From positions 1-51,138 of the forward strand of contig NZ_PYGC01000016.1 of NCBI RefSeq assembly GCF_003014495.1: a stretch of DNA of 51,138 nucleotides, given 5' to 3'. The position numbers were made by a program, and so were the translations under genes. Below, piece by piece: positions 15,148-25,276 of the stretch (position 1 is its first letter; each line of letters starts with the position of its first letter). The notes under the pieces are model-generated. The model was not told the origin of the DNA. It searched no databases and was given only the letters and a program-made list of their open reading frames with translations. This stretch comes from Prolixibacter denitrificans (lineage in GTDB: Bacteria; Bacteroidota; Bacteroidia; Bacteroidales; Prolixibacteraceae).

Positions 15148-18100
15148 ATGAAAAAAAACCGAAGTATACCTGCTATTCACGGTAGGTTAAGAAGAATCTT
15201 GCTCGGTATGGGAATTGCGTTTGCATTCCTGCTCCTTGATTTCGGAAATGTAACGGCAAGTGTCTATTCACAAGAGACAAGTGTCCGGGTAAAAGTGGAG
15301 AATGCTACAGTTGAGGATGTTCTTAAGAACATTGAAGAACAGACGGAGTTCCGTTTTCTGTATCGTTCCGACTTACTGCGGAATATTCCAGCCCAGAATG
15401 TCAATGTAGAAGATGCGAGGGTTGAGGATATTCTGAATAAAATATTGGTTCCGTATGGTTTCACTTACGAAATCGACGATCGGACAGTAATTATCAAAAA
15501 GGCCGATAAACCGGCTGATGTAAAGAAGCCTGCCACACAGCAAAAGCAGGACATTAAAGGAAAGGTGACCGATAAGGAGGGAAAGCCGATTCCGGGCGTT
15601 TCCATCGTGGTAAAAGGGACAACCATGGGAACCATTACCGATCCTGACGGAAACTACACATTGTCGATTCCCGAAAAAGCACAAACACTCGTATTTTCAT
15701 TTGTGGGAATGGAACCACAGGAAGTTGCCATCGACGGCCGTTCGCAGATCGATATTACCATGAAGGATTCAAATGTCGGGCTGAATGAGGTGGTAGTCGT
15801 TGGATATGGTACACAGCGGAAAGAAGCGGTAACCGGTTCGGTTGCATCGATAGATGGAAGTAAGATGCGCGAAGTAGCATCTTCCAATATTACACAGGCA
15901 CTGCAGGGACGTATGCCGGGTGTTCAGATGTCGCAAACATCATCGAAGCCGGGTGCCGATATGCAGATTCGCATCCGCGGTACGCGTTCGCTGACTGCTG
16001 ATAACAACCCGCTGATCGTACTTGACGGTATCCCCTTTGCCGGGTCAATTAGCGATATCAGTCCCAGTGATATCAAGAGCATCGATATTTTGAAAGATGC
16101 GTCGGCAACCGCTATTTATGGTTCACGCGGAGCCAACGGTGTAATATTGATAACCACGAACAAAGGGAGACGAGGACAAAAAGCACAGATTACCTACAAC
16201 GGTTACTACGGCTTGAAAAGTGTTTTTGCCAAATATCCGATGATGAATGGTCCAGAGTTGCTTGCTCTTCGTCAAGCTGCCGGTCAGTATTCAAATGGAG
16301 AAGATGAATCGAATGATGTAAATACTGATTGGCAAAGCTTGTTGTACCGAACAGCTGTGGTAACAAACCACGATGTTGGTCTTTCCGGTGGTACCGACAA
16401 GGGGAGCTACAGCTTTGGTGCAGGTTATTACCATGATGAAGCGGTTATACCTACGCAACAATACGAGCGTTTCACATTGCGGGGAGCTGTAGATCAATCG
16501 GTAGGAAAAAGTTTCCGCTTCGGATTCACGACGAATAATAACTATAACGTAACAGATGGTTCGCAGGTGGGACTTTACGGTGTTTTGAGCATGTCTCCTC
16601 TGGCCAGCCCGTATAACCAGGATGGCTCATGGAAAAGAACCGTTAAGATGCCGCTGGACGAAAACTGGGTCTATTCAAAAGCCGTACTCGATAGTCTGAA
16701 GAATCAGTGGTTGAGTCAAACGAAAGCTTTTGGATCATACAACTCTTTGTACGGAGAGGTAAAAATCCCGAAAGTCGAGGGCCTGAAGTATCGTGTCAAT
16801 CTCGGTTTGAACTTCCGTATGAGTAATGGAGGTAGTTACACAGGAGAGGGAATTAACAGCAGCAATGCGACGACTCCTTCAACAGCTTCTGTCAGTAACT
16901 CGCTTACAACCAACTGGACAATTGAAAACCTGTTGACCTATGATCGCACTTTTAACGAAAAACATCATGTAAATGTCGTAGGCTTGTACTCTGCAGAACA
17001 AACCAAGTACAATCGGTCATACATGTCAGCAAAGGATATTCCGTCGGATGCTTTCCAATATTACAATTTGGGACGTGCGCAAGGTGAAATCACGGTGGAT
17101 CCTAATCAGCAATGGTATCAGAAAAGTGGTTTGGAGTCATGGATGGGACGTATCATGTATTCATACGACAACCGTTACATGTTAACAGCAACTATTCGTT
17201 CCGACGCGTCTTCCAGGTTGGCAAAGGGACATCAGTGGCACACTTATCCTGCTGTATCAGTCGGATGGAATATCAAGAACGAATCGTTCATGAAAGATAT
17301 CAGGCCAATTGATATGTTGAAGTTACGCTTGGGTTACGGACAAACCTCCAACCAGGCTGTTCAGCCTTACGCTACGCTTGGACTGTTAAACACCCGGCCA
17401 TACAATTTTGGTTCAACCGACTATGCAACCGGCTACTATGTGTCGCAACTTCCCAACCCCAATTTAGGTTGGGAGTACTCGGAAACAATGAACTACGGTT
17501 TGGATTTCAGTCTTTGGAATGGTCGCCTGTCGGGTACCGTAGAGTACTATGTAACCAATACAAAAGATATTTTGCTGAGTGTTAATTTGCCCAGCACGTC
17601 CGGAGTAAGCAGTTACGTGGGAAATATTGGTCAAACCCAAAACAAAGGTCTGGAGTTTTCACTTAACGGTAAAATACTGGACAATGTCAATGGATGGACC
17701 TGGGAAGCAGGCATCAATGTATCTGCTAACCGCAACAAACTGGTCGCACTGGCATCGGGACAGGAAAAAGACGAAGCCAACTGGTGGTTTGTAGGTCATC
17801 CGATTAATGTGATTTACGATTATCAGAAAATAGGCCTCTGGCAACAAGGAGATCCATATTTGGATATCCTGGAACCAGGAGGGAATGTCGGTATGATTAA
17901 AGTGAAATATACCGGTGATTACAATGCTGACGGTACGCCGACAAGGGCAATTGGCCCCGATGACCGGCAAATCATGAGTGTAGATCCCGATTTTGAAGGC
18001 GGTTTCAATACCCGTGTGGCTTATAAAGGATTCGATCTGACCGGTGTTGGAACCTTCCAGCATGGTGGAATTCTCATCAGCACTCTTTACTCAGCATCGG

Positions 18101-18537
18101 GCTATCTCAACATGTTGAGCGGACGAAGAAATAATGTACAAGTGGATTACTGGACACCGGATAACACAAATGCTACCTATCCGAAACCGGGTGGTGTAAC
18201 AAGTGGAGACAATCCCAAATATGGCAGTACGCTGGGTTACTTCAGTGCATCGTACCTGAAAATCCGCAGCCTGTCATTGGGGTACAATTTCGATCGTAAC
18301 AGTAGCTGGCTAAAATATGCAGGTATTAGTAAACTACGGCTTTATGTAACGGTGCAGAATCCATTTGTAATGTTCTCGCCATTTCATAAAATGTCTGGAC
18401 TGGATCCTGAGACCAACTCATACGGTAACGAAAATGCAGCAGTACCCTATTCTGATAACCTGAAACGTTTGTTAACGTTGGGTACAAACACTCCGGCAAC
18501 ACGCAATTATTTGTTCGGCATCAATTTGACATTCTAA
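15148..18537 (+). CDS. SusC-like TonB-dependent outer-membrane transporter with STN signalling domain, 1129 aa
   Basis: Outer-membrane glycan importer. In order: signal peptide (1-38), STN domain (~45-117, VRVKVENATVEDVLKNIEEQ then FRFLYRSDLL) for FecR signalling, a CarboxypepD_reg-like domain (~135-215, GKVTDKEGKPIPGVSIVVKG), the SusC junction NEVVVVGYGTQRKEAVTGSV, a plug domain, then a 22-strand-type barrel to the end. The barrel ends in FGINLTF, with the usual terminal aromatic residue. The STN domain marks it as the receptor of the ECF/FecR system just upstream. The SusD partner starts 12 bp after the stop. Substrate is inferred as xylan or arabinoxylan oligosaccharide from the neighbours. 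Confidence 0.95.
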   Translation: MKKNRSIPAIHGRLRRILLGMGIAFAFLLLDFGNVTASVYSQETSVRVKVENATVEDVLKNIEEQTEFRFLYRSDLLRNIPAQNVNVEDARVEDILNKILVPYGFTYEIDDRTVIIKKADKPADVKKPATQQKQDIKGKVTDKEGKPIPGVSIVVKGTTMGTITDPDGNYTLSIPEKAQTLVFSFVGMEPQEVAIDGRSQIDITMKDSNVGLNEVVVVGYGTQRKEAVTGSVASIDGSKMREVASSNITQALQGRMPGVQMSQTSSKPGADMQIRIRGTRSLTADNNPLIVLDGIPFAGSISDISPSDIKSIDILKDASATAIYGSRGANGVILITTNKGRRGQKAQITYNGYYGLKSVFAKYPMMNGPELLALRQAAGQYSNGEDESNDVNTDWQSLLYRTAVVTNHDVGLSGGTDKGSYSFGAGYYHDEAVIPTQQYERFTLRGAVDQSVGKSFRFGFTTNNNYNVTDGSQVGLYGVLSMSPLASPYNQDGSWKRTVKMPLDENWVYSKAVLDSLKNQWLSQTKAFGSYNSLYGEVKIPKVEGLKYRVNLGLNFRMSNGGSYTGEGINSSNATTPSTASVSNSLTTNWTIENLLTYDRTFNEKHHVNVVGLYSAEQTKYNRSYMSAKDIPSDAFQYYNLGRAQGEITVDPNQQWYQKSGLESWMGRIMYSYDNRYMLTATIRSDASSRLAKGHQWHTYPAVSVGWNIKNESFMKDIRPIDMLKLRLGYGQTSNQAVQPYATLGLLNTRPYNFGSTDYATGYYVSQLPNPNLGWEYSETMNYGLDFSLWNGRLSGTVEYYVTNTKDILLSVNLPSTSGVSSYVGNIGQTQNKGLEFSLNGKILDNVNGWTWEAGINVSANRNKLVALASGQEKDEANWWFVGHPINVIYDYQKIGLWQQGDPYLDILEPGGNVGMIKVKYTGDYNADGTPTRAIGPDDRQIMSVDPDFEGGFNTRVAYKGFDLTGVGTFQHGGILISTLYSASGYLNMLSGRRNNVQVDYWTPDNTNATYPKPGGVTSGDNPKYGSTLGYFSASYLKIRSLSLGYNFDRNSSWLKYAGISKLRLYVTVQNPFVMFSPFHKMSGLDPETNSYGNENAAVPYSDNLKRLLTLGTNTPATRNYLFGINLTF

Positions 18538-18549
18538 AAAAGGACTATA

Positions 18550-20499
18550 ATGAAACGTATACATATAAAAACTTTTATGGGAGCAATCGTGATGTCGTTG
18601 TTCCTGGCGTCTTGCTCTAATAATATTTTAGATGAGCAGCCGCGTAGTATTTATACACCTGATTTTTTCAAAACCGAAAAAGGTGTTTACGGAGGATTGA
18701 CTTCTTTGTATGCACATCTGCGCTATATCTACGGAGAAGCTTACTTCTATAATACCCTGGAAACCGGTACCGATGAAGCAACTTATGCTCAGAGTGCGGA
18801 CCAGAACTTTAAAGTGATGGATATGACGGGTCAGGGTGATATCACCTCGACCAGCAGCCGTAGTGACAGATTGTGGGGAGCTACTTTCCCTGACATTAAC
18901 ACGGCAAGTGGTATCATCGAAAATGCCAGCGCAGTAGGCATATCCGACGCTTTGATTGCTGAAGCCAGGTTCTTTCGCGCATTTGACTATTTTCTGCTGG
19001 TACAAACGTTCGGTGGAGTACCATTGGATTTAGGTGCAGGGGAACTGAAGTTTAACACATCTCCTGTCAGGGTTTCAACCCGCAATACGGTACCCGAGGT
19101 TTATACCAAAGCCATATTCCCGGACTTACTGAAAGCAGTAGCCGACTTGCCCGTCAATCCAAGGGTAACCGGTGGTGCCACGCAAACACTTGCCCGTCTT
19201 TATTTGGCTAAAGCCTATCTCACCTATGCGTGGTGGCTTGAAAATCCCAATAATATTCCTACTTATCCGGCGAGTGACCGGGTTGATCCAGACGGACATG
19301 ATGCTCAGTGGTACTTTCAACAGGCATATAATGTAGCAACAGCTGCCATCGACGATCCCGGACCTTTCGGATTACAGCCAACTTACTATGACGTTAACTG
19401 GGCTCCCAATGATCGCAATAACGAAATATTGCTGTATGCCGATCACACCGAGACCAGTGAATATTACAACGGAAGTAGCCTTACATACAGTAGCGCCGGT
19501 GATCATGATAACTGTGCTGTTTGGATGATGACGTGGAACTACACGGTGATTCGAAGCAGCTCTTCCAACACCGAATGGTCAGCAATGAGTTCTGTTCAGC
19601 GTGAAGCAGAGCAGCATTTGGGACGCCCATGGACCCGTATGTGTCCTACGATTGGTGTAATCAAAAACACTTTTGCTGATAAAACGAACGATTCGCGGTA
19701 CGACGGTACCTTTACTACGGTTTACAGAGGTAACTGGGATAAAGCCGGCATCACTGGCCCTGTTTATAATGCAAACTTTATGGAGGTTCAGCCCGGCGAT
19801 GCAATATTGACTTTCTTAAACAACGACCCGGCAACTTCGCTTACCTATCCAAGTGGAGCAGGTAATAGCAACATCGGTGCAGCTGAAGTTCCCGGACGGT
19901 CCGACTTTGTGATCGCGCCGAGCGGAATTAGCCGGATTGTATATCCTGGCCTTTGGAAGATTGGTACCTATCGTACCGATAACAACGGAGGCTTGGGACA
20001 ACCGAATGCCGCTGTAACCCGTCCATTCAATATTGCTAAATTTTCTGAGCTCTACTTCATAGCAGCAGAAGCGGCAGTGAAAGGGGCTGCCACAACAGCA
20101 GGCAAATCCGCCAGGGATTTAATCAATGTGATTCGTGCGCGTGCCGGAAAATGGCGCTATGACAACAACGGTGATTCTACCAAAGTGGAAGATCATAGTG
20201 CTGAAATGGTCGCAGCTACACCTGCGAATATCACGATCGATTATATCCTTGCTGAGCGTTCACGTGAATATTACGGCGAAGGTTATCGCTGGTTCGACCT
20301 GGTGCGCACCCAGAAATGGGGCGAACTTGCCGGAACCTATCAAATTGGCGGAGCTAATTATGGAGATCATACACCGCAAACTGTGACGCGGAATATTCAA
20401 CCGTATCTCTATCTGCGTCCAATTCCACAAAGCCAGATCGATGGTCTTGAAATGAGTGAGGCAGATAAAGCAGCTTATCAAAATCCGGGTTACAATTAA
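18550..20499 (+). CDS. SusD/RagB-family nutrient-binding lipoprotein, 649 aa
   Basis: Surface glycan-binding partner that closes over the preceding SusC. A lipoprotein signal ends at Cys22 (SLFLASCSNN). The N-terminal TPR-like part begins LDEQPRSIYTPDFFKTEKGV, and the C-terminal RagB part has EYYGEGYRWFDLVRTQKW followed by YLYLRPIPQSQID and NPGYN, all typical of SusD. At 649 aa it is somewhat longer than most SusDs. It begins 12 bp after susC, so the two are co-transcribed, and a strong terminator follows. The pair is set apart from the second SusCD pair by its ECF/FecR control. Confidence 0.95.
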   Translation: MKRIHIKTFMGAIVMSLFLASCSNNILDEQPRSIYTPDFFKTEKGVYGGLTSLYAHLRYIYGEAYFYNTLETGTDEATYAQSADQNFKVMDMTGQGDITSTSSRSDRLWGATFPDINTASGIIENASAVGISDALIAEARFFRAFDYFLLVQTFGGVPLDLGAGELKFNTSPVRVSTRNTVPEVYTKAIFPDLLKAVADLPVNPRVTGGATQTLARLYLAKAYLTYAWWLENPNNIPTYPASDRVDPDGHDAQWYFQQAYNVATAAIDDPGPFGLQPTYYDVNWAPNDRNNEILLYADHTETSEYYNGSSLTYSSAGDHDNCAVWMMTWNYTVIRSSSSNTEWSAMSSVQREAEQHLGRPWTRMCPTIGVIKNTFADKTNDSRYDGTFTTVYRGNWDKAGITGPVYNANFMEVQPGDAILTFLNNDPATSLTYPSGAGNSNIGAAEVPGRSDFVIAPSGISRIVYPGLWKIGTYRTDNNGGLGQPNAAVTRPFNIAKFSELYFIAAEAAVKGAATTAGKSARDLINVIRARAGKWRYDNNGDSTKVEDHSAEMVAATPANITIDYILAERSREYYGEGYRWFDLVRTQKWGELAGTYQIGGANYGDHTPQTVTRNIQPYLYLRPIPQSQIDGLEMSEADKAAYQNPGYN

Positions 20500-20539
20500 C
20501 CGCGACTGTTTTATTGTAAACTGATACTGATACACAAAA

Positions 20540-20569
20540 GGGAGTTGGGGTGACCAGCTCCCTTTTTTT
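20540..20569 (+). terminator. Strong rho-independent terminator after the first susCD pair
   Basis: GGGAGTTGG (20540-20548) pairs with CCAGCTCCC (20554-20562) with one T-G wobble and a five-base loop, followed by seven T residues (20563-20569). An AAAA run precedes it, so it can also serve the convergent HTCS gene, which ends at 20723. The remaining ~150 bases before the HTCS stop show nothing recognisable. Confidence 0.9.
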
Positions 20570-20722
20570 GCGAAGTAAAGTAGAATTTATAGTGAAAATC
20601 ACAGGTTCGCTGCTGCTGATGGATCGGTCACGGTTCTGTTGTTTGACAAAGATTTGCACCGTTTTTTTACACGTGGAGAATGTTCAGTTCAGGAAAGTCG
20701 TGCAGAGCAAAAGGTCGATATT

Positions 20723-23700
20723 TTATTGTTCTTTATCCTCTTCCTCCATCGATTTGTGTTGTTTTTCGCTGTACTCTTTGGGCGAAACGCCATAATGAGA
20801 TTTAAACGTGTTGGAAAAGTGGGAGAGATTGGAGTAACCTACGGCATATGCTACTTCGCTTACATTGAGCTTCTTGTTGGCGAGCAGATAAGCGGCCTGT
20901 TTCATCCGGATATTTCGGATAAAATCGCGCGCCGAATGATTCGTCAGCTCCTTTAGCTTGCGGTGCATATGAACCCGACTGATCCCGACACCTTCAGCCA
21001 GCATCTCGACGTTCAGGTTCTTTTCTGAGATATTATCCTTAACAATCGTCATCACTTTCTGCATGAGAATTTCGTCGTGTGACTTTAACGCAGTGTCAAC
21101 TAATCCGTGTTGCTCTTCGGTGTCTTTGAATTTTTCGTAAATCCTTCTTCTGTTTTCAAGTATTCCGGCGATGGTTTTTCTTAACAGTTCACTGTTGAAC
21201 GGTTTTACCAGGTACATATCAGCTCCGGTTTCAATTCCTTCAACGCGATTTTCTTCTTTAGAGAGGGCAGTCAACAGAACGACAGGAATGTGGCTGGTAT
21301 GAATATTTCCTTTTACTTTTTTACAGAAGGCGATACCGTCCATCTCGGGCATCATGATATCGCTGAGAATTAGGTCGGGATTTTCATCCATCAGACTTTC
21401 AAAAGCTTCTTTCCCATTTTTATATTCTACCACGTTATAGGTTCCCGAAAGTTCGTCTACCAGGTAATTCCTGATCTCATCTTCATCATCAATAATCATC
21501 ACCTTGTAACTGGTCTTTGGCTTTTGGTGTTTCGGGTGACTCTCCTCAATTATCCGAGGCGATACTTGTGGTGTAATCCGTTGAATGGGAGTCGGCAAAA
21601 GGTTTTCTTCGGTTACCAGATCTTCTTTCGGCAAATGTTCATTTCCCAAGGGTAGGGTAATGATAAACTTGCTACCCGGGCCATCCGTACGATTTTTAGC
21701 GATGAGTTCACCATTGTGCAGCTGAACGAGTGACCGAGACAGGTGCAAACCAATCCCTGTTCCGCCCATGTATCTCGCTTCCTTGGAATCGACCTGGTAA
21801 AAACGCGAGAAGATGCGTTCCAAATCACGCTCTTTAATACCGGTTCCGCTGTCACTTACAGTAATTCTCACCCGTTCGGTCCGAGCCTGCTTTTCCGTAG
21901 GGACTTTTTCTATATGAATTTTAATTGAACCACCTTCCGGCGTGAATTTGAAAGCGTTGGATAATAGGTTTAGAATTACTTTCTCGAAGTTCAGCGGATC
22001 GATCCAAACCTGAATATCCGGGTCGGTCGTTTCGATTTCGAATGAAATATTCTTGCTTATTGCCAACAGGTCATATGAATGAGAAATTTCCCGGGTGAAA
22101 TTATATAGATTGGTTTGCTGAAACTTGACCAGGAGCAATCCTTTATCGATTTTTCGCACATCCATCAGCTGGTTAACCAGTCTGAAAATTCTACTGGCAT
22201 TTTGATACATCACTTTGTATAACCTGGAAGTTTTCTCATCGGATTTTTGGTTCAGTAGTTTTTCCAACGGATCGATAATCAATGCCAGTGGCGTTTTAAT
22301 CTCGTGCGATATGTTGATGAAAAACTGCATCTTCATTTCGTTAATTTGTTCGGCGTGCCGACGCATAAGCTTCTCCCGGTAGAAAAGGATGATTCCATAG
22401 AAAAGACCGAAAATCAGCAATACCCAGAGTGCTTTAGCCCAGGCCGTTTTGTACCAGGGTGGAAAGATAATGATGGTAAGCTTTCGGGGATTTGAAATTT
22501 GGGCCTTATCAACGGCACGGACGTAAAAAGTATACGTACCATGCGGGAGATTGGTGTAGGTTGCTCTCCGGTTCATGGAGTTGGTGATACTCCAGTTTTC
22601 ATCGAATCCAACCATCTTATACTGATAGGAGATGCGTGACTGGTTGGCCAGCTCGAGCGATGTAAAACCAATGGAAAAAACATTGTCGCGTTCACGTAGC
22701 CGGACGGTGTCGGCCAACACAATTGATTTATTTAGTATGATATGTTTTCCTGATTGCTGGCCGATTTGAACCGGTTGGTTAAAAAGAGAGAAATCGGTTA
22801 GAATGACATCTCTGATTTTTTGTTTGAAATTTGGATAATTTTTCTTGACTTCCGTGATTCCATTGATACCACCGAAGAACAATTCCTGCCGGCTGGTTTT
22901 AAAGGAAGCGTTTCGTGAGAACTCGTTGGACTGGATTCCATCCGAAGCATAATAGTTGGTAAAGAGTTCTTTCTCGGGGTCAAACCGAGACAATCCTTTA
23001 TGCGTACTGATCCAAAGCTTATGATGCTCGTCTTCCTGGATCGCGCATATCACATTACTCCCCAAACCGTTCTCCATCCGGTAAACTTTGGTTTGAAATG
23101 TTTGTGGATCAATTTTTTCCAAACCATCGTAGGTGCCTACCCAAATTGTTCCTTTCGAATCTGATTGGATGCAGTACACTGTATTATTAACGAGCGTTTT
23201 ATCTGCTTCTGAAAAACGGGTTACCACACCGGCTTTCGGATCAACCACATAAAGTCCGCCATATGTTCCCACCCAATATCTTCGGTCTTTATCAATGAAA
23301 ATATCGTTGACCCATTTTTGTATCTGGTCATTTAATGAATCGGGAATATTCAAGCCTTTGTAAAATAGTTGTGTTTTGGGGTTGAAACGACAGATCCCGC
23401 CGCCTAAAGTACCCAGTAAAAGTTCACCGTTTGAATCCTCTTTGATGGTCGTAATTTTGTCGTTTGCCAGACTGTGGCCGTTTTTGGGGTCGTTTTTATA
23501 TATTTTGATGGATTTATTCTCTTTATCGTAGCGGATGAGCCCGTTGGAATACGTACCAATCCATAAATATTGATCTGGTCCGTTGTGAAGAACCAAAATG
23601 TTATTTCCCCTGGTAACACCTTTGGGATCTCTCAGGGTAAGGTGTTTGACCTTTTCATTAGCCAGGTTTAACCGGTAAATACCGTCGCCATCTGTACCAA

Positions 23701-24820
23701 TCCAAAGAATATCACCTTTACCGTCGATGGAAGTAATACTGCTCGAACCGATGCTGTTTTTTCCAAAAGCTTCGTATCCGAAGTGTCTGAACATCTCGGG
23801 TGTGTCGGGGAATAGAAAAAGTCCTTTTTGGAAAATACCAACCCAAAGATTCCCTTCTGTATCTTCGATGATAGAATGAATTTTACTTTTCGAGAAATCG
23901 AAAGACGAACTTGAAGGGGAGTGGCTTTCCAGTTGATTTGTTTTTCGGTTCAGTAATTTCAACCCGAATCCATCAGTTCCAACCCATAATTGATGTTGAG
24001 AATCGAAGTAAAGGCTTTTGACAGGGAGATTACTCTGAGTGGTTCCGGCGGATGGAATCCTTTCAATTTGCCTGGTATTCTTGTTTATACGAACCAATCC
24101 TCCGTTGAGGCTCCCAACATAAATGCCGCCGTGATTATCCTGGCAAATGCTGGATATATCGTTGCTTGTTAATGCATATCCTCGCGGTGCAGATTGTCTG
24201 AAACTTAACACTTCGTCTGTTTTCGGATTGTACGAGTTTAGCCCTTCATCATCGGAACCAAGCCAGACGGTACCATCGCTATCTTCAAAAATGGTACGCA
24301 AAAAATGGCTGTTGAGGCGTTCATTCAATCCTGTTAGTTGGACCGGGATTTCGGTATCTCTTTTTATACGAAAAACACCGTATCCGGAAGTCGTCATCCA
24401 GATATCACCATTCGATGCACAAATGATCGAGCTGATATACGGATGAATGTTGGTGCTGTCGGTAAACAGTTTTATTTCCCTGAAAGTCTCGGTGGCATAA
24501 TCGTAAATCTGAAGACCATTAATTAGTCCGACCCAAAGGTTCCCATCCTTGTCTTCCGCCAAGGATGTAACAAAATTTGATTTAAGCGATTGCGGCTGAT
24601 TGTCATGGTGTGAATAGGAAGTGTATTTGATGCCGTCGAATCGGTTCAGTCCATCTTCGGTAGCTACCCAAATAAAGCCCATGTGATCCTGAAATACCTG
24701 ATTAATTAAACTATTTGACAAGCCTTCATTGTGGTCAAACAGTCGTTTGGTTTGGGCATTCGATATACAAACCCCAAAATGGAAAATTGCAACAATCAGG
24801 ATGAAAAGCTTGGATCGCAT
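20723..24820 (-). CDS. Hybrid two-component system (HTCS) sensor/regulator, 1365 aa
   Basis: One-protein sensor and transcription factor for polysaccharide use. Order: signal peptide (1-23), a large periplasmic sensor made of two propellers of Reg_prop repeats (~25-690, with many W-V-G-T/L and W-I-G-T strands), a Y_Y_Y domain (~700-787), a TM helix (~794-816), a histidine kinase with phospho-acceptor His839 in NISHEIKTPLA and an ATPase domain (~945-1055, DSGTGIKERDLERIFSRFYQ), a receiver domain with Asp1154 in LILSDIMMPEMDG, and an AraC-type HTH at ~1260-1365. It is divergent from the second susC, and the 442-bp gap holds a triple direct repeat that is a good operator candidate. HTCSs in xylan loci bind xylo-oligosaccharides; that ligand is inferred here. 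Confidence 0.96.
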   Translation of the reverse strand: MRSKLFILIVAIFHFGVCISNAQTKRLFDHNEGLSNSLINQVFQDHMGFIWVATEDGLNRFDGIKYTSYSHHDNQPQSLKSNFVTSLAEDKDGNLWVGLINGLQIYDYATETFREIKLFTDSTNIHPYISSIICASNGDIWMTTSGYGVFRIKRDTEIPVQLTGLNERLNSHFLRTIFEDSDGTVWLGSDDEGLNSYNPKTDEVLSFRQSAPRGYALTSNDISSICQDNHGGIYVGSLNGGLVRINKNTRQIERIPSAGTTQSNLPVKSLYFDSQHQLWVGTDGFGLKLLNRKTNQLESHSPSSSSFDFSKSKIHSIIEDTEGNLWVGIFQKGLFLFPDTPEMFRHFGYEAFGKNSIGSSSITSIDGKGDILWIGTDGDGIYRLNLANEKVKHLTLRDPKGVTRGNNILVLHNGPDQYLWIGTYSNGLIRYDKENKSIKIYKNDPKNGHSLANDKITTIKEDSNGELLLGTLGGGICRFNPKTQLFYKGLNIPDSLNDQIQKWVNDIFIDKDRRYWVGTYGGLYVVDPKAGVVTRFSEADKTLVNNTVYCIQSDSKGTIWVGTYDGLEKIDPQTFQTKVYRMENGLGSNVICAIQEDEHHKLWISTHKGLSRFDPEKELFTNYYASDGIQSNEFSRNASFKTSRQELFFGGINGITEVKKNYPNFKQKIRDVILTDFSLFNQPVQIGQQSGKHIILNKSIVLADTVRLRERDNVFSIGFTSLELANQSRISYQYKMVGFDENWSITNSMNRRATYTNLPHGTYTFYVRAVDKAQISNPRKLTIIIFPPWYKTAWAKALWVLLIFGLFYGIILFYREKLMRRHAEQINEMKMQFFINISHEIKTPLALIIDPLEKLLNQKSDEKTSRLYKVMYQNASRIFRLVNQLMDVRKIDKGLLLVKFQQTNLYNFTREISHSYDLLAISKNISFEIETTDPDIQVWIDPLNFEKVILNLLSNAFKFTPEGGSIKIHIEKVPTEKQARTERVRITVSDSGTGIKERDLERIFSRFYQVDSKEARYMGGTGIGLHLSRSLVQLHNGELIAKNRTDGPGSKFIITLPLGNEHLPKEDLVTEENLLPTPIQRITPQVSPRIIEESHPKHQKPKTSYKVMIIDDEDEIRNYLVDELSGTYNVVEYKNGKEAFESLMDENPDLILSDIMMPEMDGIAFCKKVKGNIHTSHIPVVLLTALSKEENRVEGIETGADMYLVKPFNSELLRKTIAGILENRRRIYEKFKDTEEQHGLVDTALKSHDEILMQKVMTIVKDNISEKNLNVEMLAEGVGISRVHMHRKLKELTNHSARDFIRNIRMKQAAYLLANKKLNVSEVAYAVGYSNLSHFSNTFKSHYGVSPKEYSEKQHKSMEEEDKEQ

Positions 24821-24902
24821 AAGTCTTTTTCTGGGCTAGTCTAAATTAAAAAAAAATCCGGATATACTTCCCGAGACAAAAATATTGTAATCGGGTAAAC
24901 TG

Positions 24903-24949
24903 TGTAACCGGGATCGCACAAAATGTAACCATTTCGCAAGATTTGTAAC
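24903..24949. promoter_or_regulatory. Triple direct repeat TGTAAC, candidate HTCS operator
   Basis: TGTAAC occurs at 24903-24908, 24924-24929 and 24944-24949, spaced 21 and 20 bp, so all three face the same side of the helix. The first two copies extend to TGTAACC plus a following TCGCA. AraC-type HTH domains bind such direct repeats, and the site sits in the intergenic region between the divergent HTCS and susC genes. Assignment is by position and pattern only. Confidence 0.6.
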
Positions 24950-25001
24950 GTACGGAAAAGCATAGGTAACTAACAGCAAAAGCGCACGCGAGATATATAC
25001 C

Positions 25002-25009
25002 TACATTTG
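25002..25009 (+). promoter_or_regulatory. Possible Bacteroidota -7 element upstream of the second susC
   Basis: TACATTTG fits the Bacteroidota -7 consensus TAnnTTTG and lies 53 bp downstream of the last TGTAAC repeat. No clear TTTG is seen at the expected -33 position, which would be consistent with an activator-dependent promoter. If used, it gives a leader of about 250 nt. That leader is A-rich and contains GGAGG and CCTCC arms (from ~25170 to ~25194) and a short upstream ORF. Confidence 0.35.
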
Positions 25010-25147
25010 AAAGAAGAATCTAACGAAAATCCAATTTTACTAATTACCTGCTGGATGAATATTGAAAAATTCCAGCCAGTAAAAAATTAAAACTTTAATT
25101 ATAAAAAATTTCAGACAACCTAACTTGTCGTGAATTAATCCAAATCT

Positions 25148-25276
25148 ATGAAGCATTACTTTCCAAAAAGGAGGTCTGGGAGAATTACGCCTCCGATCGA
25201 TCTGACTAATCCTGGAAAAGAAAAATCTCTATCCAATTATCTAACAACTAAATTCATTTCCTATGATGAAAACTGA
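25148..25276 (+). CDS. Short upstream ORF overlapping the susC start, 42 codons
   Basis: ATG at 25148 opens a 42-codon frame starting MKHYFPKRRSGRITPP and ending ISYDEN with TGA at 25274-25276. It overlaps the susC ATG (25263) by 14 bases in another frame. Its start context, CAAATCTATGAA, is the same as that of the first susC at 15148, which argues that ribosomes could use it. The product is basic at its N-terminus and matches nothing I know. It may be a leader peptide affecting susC translation, the relic of a lost susC N-terminus, or simply untranslated leader. Confidence 0.35.
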   Translation: MKHYFPKRRSGRITPPIDLTNPGKEKSLSNYLTTKFISYDEN

